Of a DNA stretch of 64,000 bases, positions 59,661 through 64,000 are shown one piece after another (position 1 is the stretch's first letter; the number at the start of each line of letters is the position of its first letter). The stretch spans positions 56,092,873 to 56,156,872 of the forward strand of contig CM034300.1 of the NCBI GenBank assembly GCA_019925795.1, written 5' to 3'. The notes beneath the pieces are model-generated. The model was not told the DNA's origin. It searched no databases and saw only the letters and a list, made by a program, of their open reading frames with translations. The translations under genes were made by a program, and so were the position numbers. The stretch comes from Dendrobium chrysotoxum. Its lineage: Eukaryota > Streptophyta > Magnoliopsida > Asparagales > Orchidaceae.

Positions 59661-61090
59661 GAATGGATGCATCATCATATTATTAAAAAATAATAATAAG
59701 AAAACATGTTGCATGATGTATCATTCCAGAATAAATGCTAGTATAGTTCGTAAAATGCTTGGATGGATAGTCTTATATTATACTTGCCAGTATAAGCTAA
59801 TATGTAATGGTTGTATGAGTTAAGAAAGGAAGTCAATTAAGCTTAATGAAAGATAGGTTTCTTGACTTTTCTTTTTCTCTAATCTCTTCCCTTTGTCAAT
59901 AAAAGGTGGGGTAGGTTGAGTAGTAGTAGAATGTGGTAGTGTAATTGATGCAACAGAAGCCACTTACCTAAATAACTCATGAATTAGATTGATTCGACAT
60001 CTTTGTGGTGCCTCATAGTTGATATGTGATAATATTCATTCAAAATCCAATAAATTCTGATAGTAATCTCATCAATTTACTAAGTCTGAGTGATGGGACC
60101 TTACATTTTTTACTATACCATCACATTGAGAATATCTTCTAGCACCTTGGTAATTATCTCCAGAGTAACTTGTCATGTTTTATTAGCCCAAGTCACACTT
60201 CTTTATGTAGTACAAGATACTAATATAAGAAGAAATAAACCAACCACTAGAGCCAAAGGAAAGAAGGAAGTTGAGAAGAATCAAAGATAATGAATAAGGA
60301 GAAAAAATGACTGCTCTAAATTAGAAATATTATTTTTTATTTTTATGTTTGTGATAAAAATTATAACTCGCAGTGGATTTATGATTTTAATTTATAATAG
60401 AATTATAAATTTGAATTGTAAAATTCAAAATTTTGAAATTATGAATTTTGAAAATTTTGAAGTTTAGATTTTTAATGTCTCAAAGGAATATGAAGTATTT
60501 CTAAATATTAACTTTTTATTTGAATTAAAAAATTCAAAAAAATATGGGCCCATGTTTGGTTGGCTAGCCAAATGAAAAAGAGCGGGTAGTTAATTTAGTA
60601 GTTATCTCACCTGCTGTCCTAAATAAGAAGTGGCCTACAACCAATCATTTTCCCTTCTTCGTGCAATCCAAATGTTTTGTTATAAACATATCTAAATCTG
60701 ATGGGATGTAGAATTATAGGTCTTTGTTTCTATTTTAAAATTTTTAGTTTCTTCTAAGAAGAGAAGGCTTTGGAGCAAGCCTTACCATTGAAAATATTTG
60801 GGAGACTCTTCAAACCTTACTTTCAATTCTTGGAGTTCCCTAGTTTGAAACCTTAAAATCCAAAAATCCAATTAGAAAATTTTGGTCAAATTCCTTACAC
60901 CCTCACATATCCTTATTCATTTACATGGAATTGAATGCAATTCATCTTCCATCTTTTTTAAGGCTTTTAAATCACTACTAAAACACTTTAAATGCCCTTC
61001 GCACTCAAATAAGTAATAACTCAATTTTCTAATCCTAGGCCACACCAAAGATGCTATCGAAGCTTATCTTAGAAGTGGATAATTAAAAAT
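59661..61090. other. Gene-free interval between two Copia LTRs
   Basis: No recognisable coding region, RNA gene or repeat. Frames 59593-59823 and 60090-60290 show no known domain. Confidence 0.5.
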
Positions 61091-63019
61091 TGTTATAACT
61101 CTAGGATCCCTAGCCTTTGATATTGATGATGACAAACCTTAGTGATTGAATTGTACATTCTCAACAAATATGTTAGATATTATTTGTGTCTTGTTCACTA
61201 ACGATTATAGATATAATACTCAAGATGACTAAAGACTCAAGATTGGGTAGGTTAGGATGTCAAATAAAAAGAGTCTGTATTTTTTTTCTTTAATTTTTTA
61301 TTTTCTTGAGTTAGGCCACATTACAGTGTATACAAATGGGTGATCGTGCACACACATAGGGGAGAGAGAGAATTTTTTTTAGAATTAAAGTTTTCTAAAC
61401 TAATTATACTGTACAATTTAAAATTATACTATATGATCAGTTGATTTATAAGTTGGCTCAATGACTAATCAAAAAATAATGTTCTATGAACTAATCATTT
61501 TGTACGATATATATCATATTGTATAATTTATTTTATTATCAAAACCCTAGCCGCTAGATTAATTTAAGTAAGATTTTGAAATTGAGTTTTAAACTAATCA
61601 TACCGTATGATGTTAATCATACTGTATAAAAATTTAAAATCTTACTAAAATTAACCCCCATAATTAGTCAATTAAACCATAGTTTAATTAATTATAGTTG
61701 ATTGTATTGAATGGTATCGATCATACCAGATGACTAACAGAGATGAAATCTGGTCAGCCCAGAGATTGTACCAAATGAAACTATAATTTTTGAACTAATC
61801 ATACTATATGATTTTGATCATACCAAATAACCAGTAGAGATAATTTTGGTCATCCCAAAGTTTATACCAGACAAAGATATAATTTTTGAATTAAGCATAC
61901 TATATGATATTCATATCATACTGTATGATTTGCCTAAAAATAACTAAGTATACTGTACGAAGAGAGGAGTACGAGAAAACTGATAGAGATGACTTTTAGT
62001 TATCCTAGGAGTCGTCCTGTATAAATAGAAGAAATTAAAAAGATCATATTAGATGATCTCAAGATCGTGCTATACGATGTGTTCATAAAATTTTAATAGT
62101 TCATTTGAATGACTATTTACATTATACTGGATGGGACTAGTTTTGAACTGATTGTATTGTATGAACTTGGATCGTACTGTATGAATAGTGATGGCCAACT
62201 TGAATTTTTATGATTTCTTGAAGCCTATTATAAAAGCCATGTTTTAATTCTTTTTACAAGATGCTAAGAGGAATGTGACTGAAGGAGGAACTCTGAGAGG
62301 GAGCTTTTGAAGAAAATCAGGGATGGTGTGAGGAAGGAGAAGGTGAGCTTGAACTTGAGGGAGAAGTAGTGTGAGGGGATCAAACAGTTACTCCGGGCTA
62401 GCTGCACGCTTACTCCTCCTATGGCCTTGGTTAGTCTTTGGGAGCTCTCTAGGGAGAGAGGCTTCTTAGTCCAGTCCTCAAGGTTCTTTACCTTCTCCAA
62501 GAGGGAGAAAAAGGTGTTAAGGTCCTCTGCCTTCTCCAAGAGGGAGAAAATGAGTCAAGGTTCTCTACCTATGAAAGGAGCTTAAGCCCTCTACCTATCA
62601 GGTTAGTGGAAGAGAGTTTGTAAAGGCTTCTCTGCCTTGCTGAGGGAGCAAAAGGAGAGTCACTTAGTGTTAGTGCAATCCTCGGAGTGGAGGACTCCGG
62701 GGAGTGGATGTAGTTCAAGGTTGACCGAACCACTATAAAAATTTCTGGTGTGCTTTTTCTTTTTTTTTTTGCATTTTACTTTTTGCATTTAATTTTCATT
62801 ATAATTGTGTGGTAAATTTTTGAGATCAATGTTCTGTTGTGCAATTTAGAATTTAATCATCATTGTTTTTAAATTATAGTTAATTTGTTATCTTGTGCAT
62901 TGTGAAATTAAATTACTTAGTTCAAAAGTATGAAAAATCTTCAAAAAATTAATACTCCTATTTAGGATTATTTTTAATGTACCAATTTACACCCCCCCTT
63001 GGCGCATCTCAAACTTTCA
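61091..63019 (+). repeat. Solo LTR H of the same Copia family
   Basis: Starts TGTTATAACT and ends CTTTCA, 1,929 bp. It contains U3 palindromes such as ATCATACTGTATGATT-type copies (61600-62200), TATAAAAG near 62230, hairpin leader units (62480-62590), the TTGACCGAACCACTATAAA block (about 62721-62739) and a C tract (about 62992). No primer-binding site or polypurine tract is next to it. Flanks AAAAT and AAAAC match in four of five bases, a possible 5-bp target duplication. Confidence 0.75.
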
Positions 63020-63589
63020 AAAACATGAGTACCAAGATAATTGGATTCTTATAAGACTACTTATAATAGGTGACATGAAATCTATAAAAGAAAACTATTG
63101 CTTTTATTTTTTTTGGTAAATAAAGTTTCTATTGCAAAGATTCAAGGTAAATTGGATGTTTGAGTCACTTATATGAACTAGGGTTGATATATTAACTAAT
63201 TACATCTACTTTTATCTACCAAACAATTTTATTTTAATTTAATGTTACTTTCCATTTATTAGAGTTAAATCATATTAGTAAGGGAGTGATCGACTTAAAA
63301 AATTTAGTTTTTACATTCAAGTTGCTGTAGTAAAATCATCGGTTCAATCCTAACTTAACCTAATTAAAAACCTTACTATAGCCCTTAAACTATACTATCT
63401 TGGAATTTACTTTATGATGATTAAAGATTCTTAATGGATATAGAAACATCCATCAGAGGAGCCTGTTGATTTTTTCATTCTCAATTCTAAATTTAACCTT
63501 TTATATATGTTTAACTTTAACAATGACTAGGGTAGACATTAGGGTAGACATGTTTCTAACTTAACCGTAATTAATCTTAGTGCACTTCA

Positions 63590-63635
<46 letters not shown>

Positions 63636-64000
63636 TTCTTCCTCATTGGTTCAATATAATGCATATGCATTGTAATTAATCATGAGGCTCAGCATGAATT
63701 ATGGGCTCTATTATTCTAATATACAAACTAAATTTGATGTCTCCTTAACCTTTACACTCATTTGGTGATTTAAAACCTAATGTTCCAACCACTTGACCAA
63801 AAATCTCCCATATGGTTTTGATTGTCAAACTACAAAAGATTTGATGATTGTTGACCATTAAAATAAGCTTAACTCTTTAAACCCTAGTAAGACCTTATAG
63901 GACATAATAAGATTTAGTTGAACTTAAAAAAACAAAAATAAAAAGATTTACTTGAACTTATTCCATATGATTGGACAAATTATATTTAACAAACCCTTTG
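63020..64000. other. Gene-free A+T-rich end of window
   Basis: Nothing recognisable apart from a (TA)n microsatellite at about 63596-63631. Confidence 0.5.
63596..63631. repeat. (TA)n microsatellite
   Basis: About 18 perfect AT units. Confidence 0.95.

Overview
The window reads as repeat-rich nuclear DNA of a flowering plant. It is A+T-rich, has no bacterial gene organisation, and almost every recognisable coding stretch belongs to a plant transposable element: Sirevirus-like Ty1/Copia, Ty3/Gypsy, L1-type and RTE-type LINEs, a CACTA (En/Spm) transposon and a PIF/Harbinger-like element. I see no intact host gene, no tRNA or rRNA, and no CRISPR. The species cannot be named from this sequence. 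All elements are decayed, with stops, frameshifts and lost catalytic residues, so they are old insertions.

Layout. 1-5331: 3' half of Copia element A (RNase H end, a third env-like ORF with its own TATA box, 3' LTR 3504-5331). 5332-8900: L1-type LINE1, whose reading frame starts exactly at the LTR edge, so A probably landed in its endonuclease. 8901-15389: no genes; a G+C-richer island and two related degenerate ~30-bp minisatellite arrays. 15390-21677: complete L1-type LINE2 on the minus strand with a 15-bp target-site duplication. 21687-23050: Harbinger-like element with TAA target duplication. 24032-~31560: CACTA transposon on the minus strand (Tnp2-type and plant-transposase-type genes), holding an RTE LINE scrap. 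31930-33780: Gypsy pol remnant, minus.

35175-59660 is a Copia nest. On the minus strand element E (pol, env-like ORF, LTR 37047-38886) runs straight through its LTR into the primer-binding site and gag of element G (36985-35175), a shared-LTR arrangement. E's other LTR (55645-56992, truncated) sits in the gag of element D (LTR 57815-59660). Into E went a LINE fragment (43285-44640) and the plus-strand Copia element F (44646-55644), the most complete copy: damaged 5' LTR, PBS, gag, protease, integrase, RT, RNase H, env-like ORF, PPT and 3' LTR. 61091-63019 is a solo LTR of the same family.

The most interesting signal is shared by A, E and F. Each has, between RNase H and the 3' LTR, an extra ORF of roughly 350-380 codons with a proline-rich tail. 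It is preceded by a TATA box 60-85 bp upstream of the ATG and by short palindromes of the same kind that stud the LTR U3 arrays. This looks like an internal promoter module for a third retrotransposon gene, conserved across three diverged copies.
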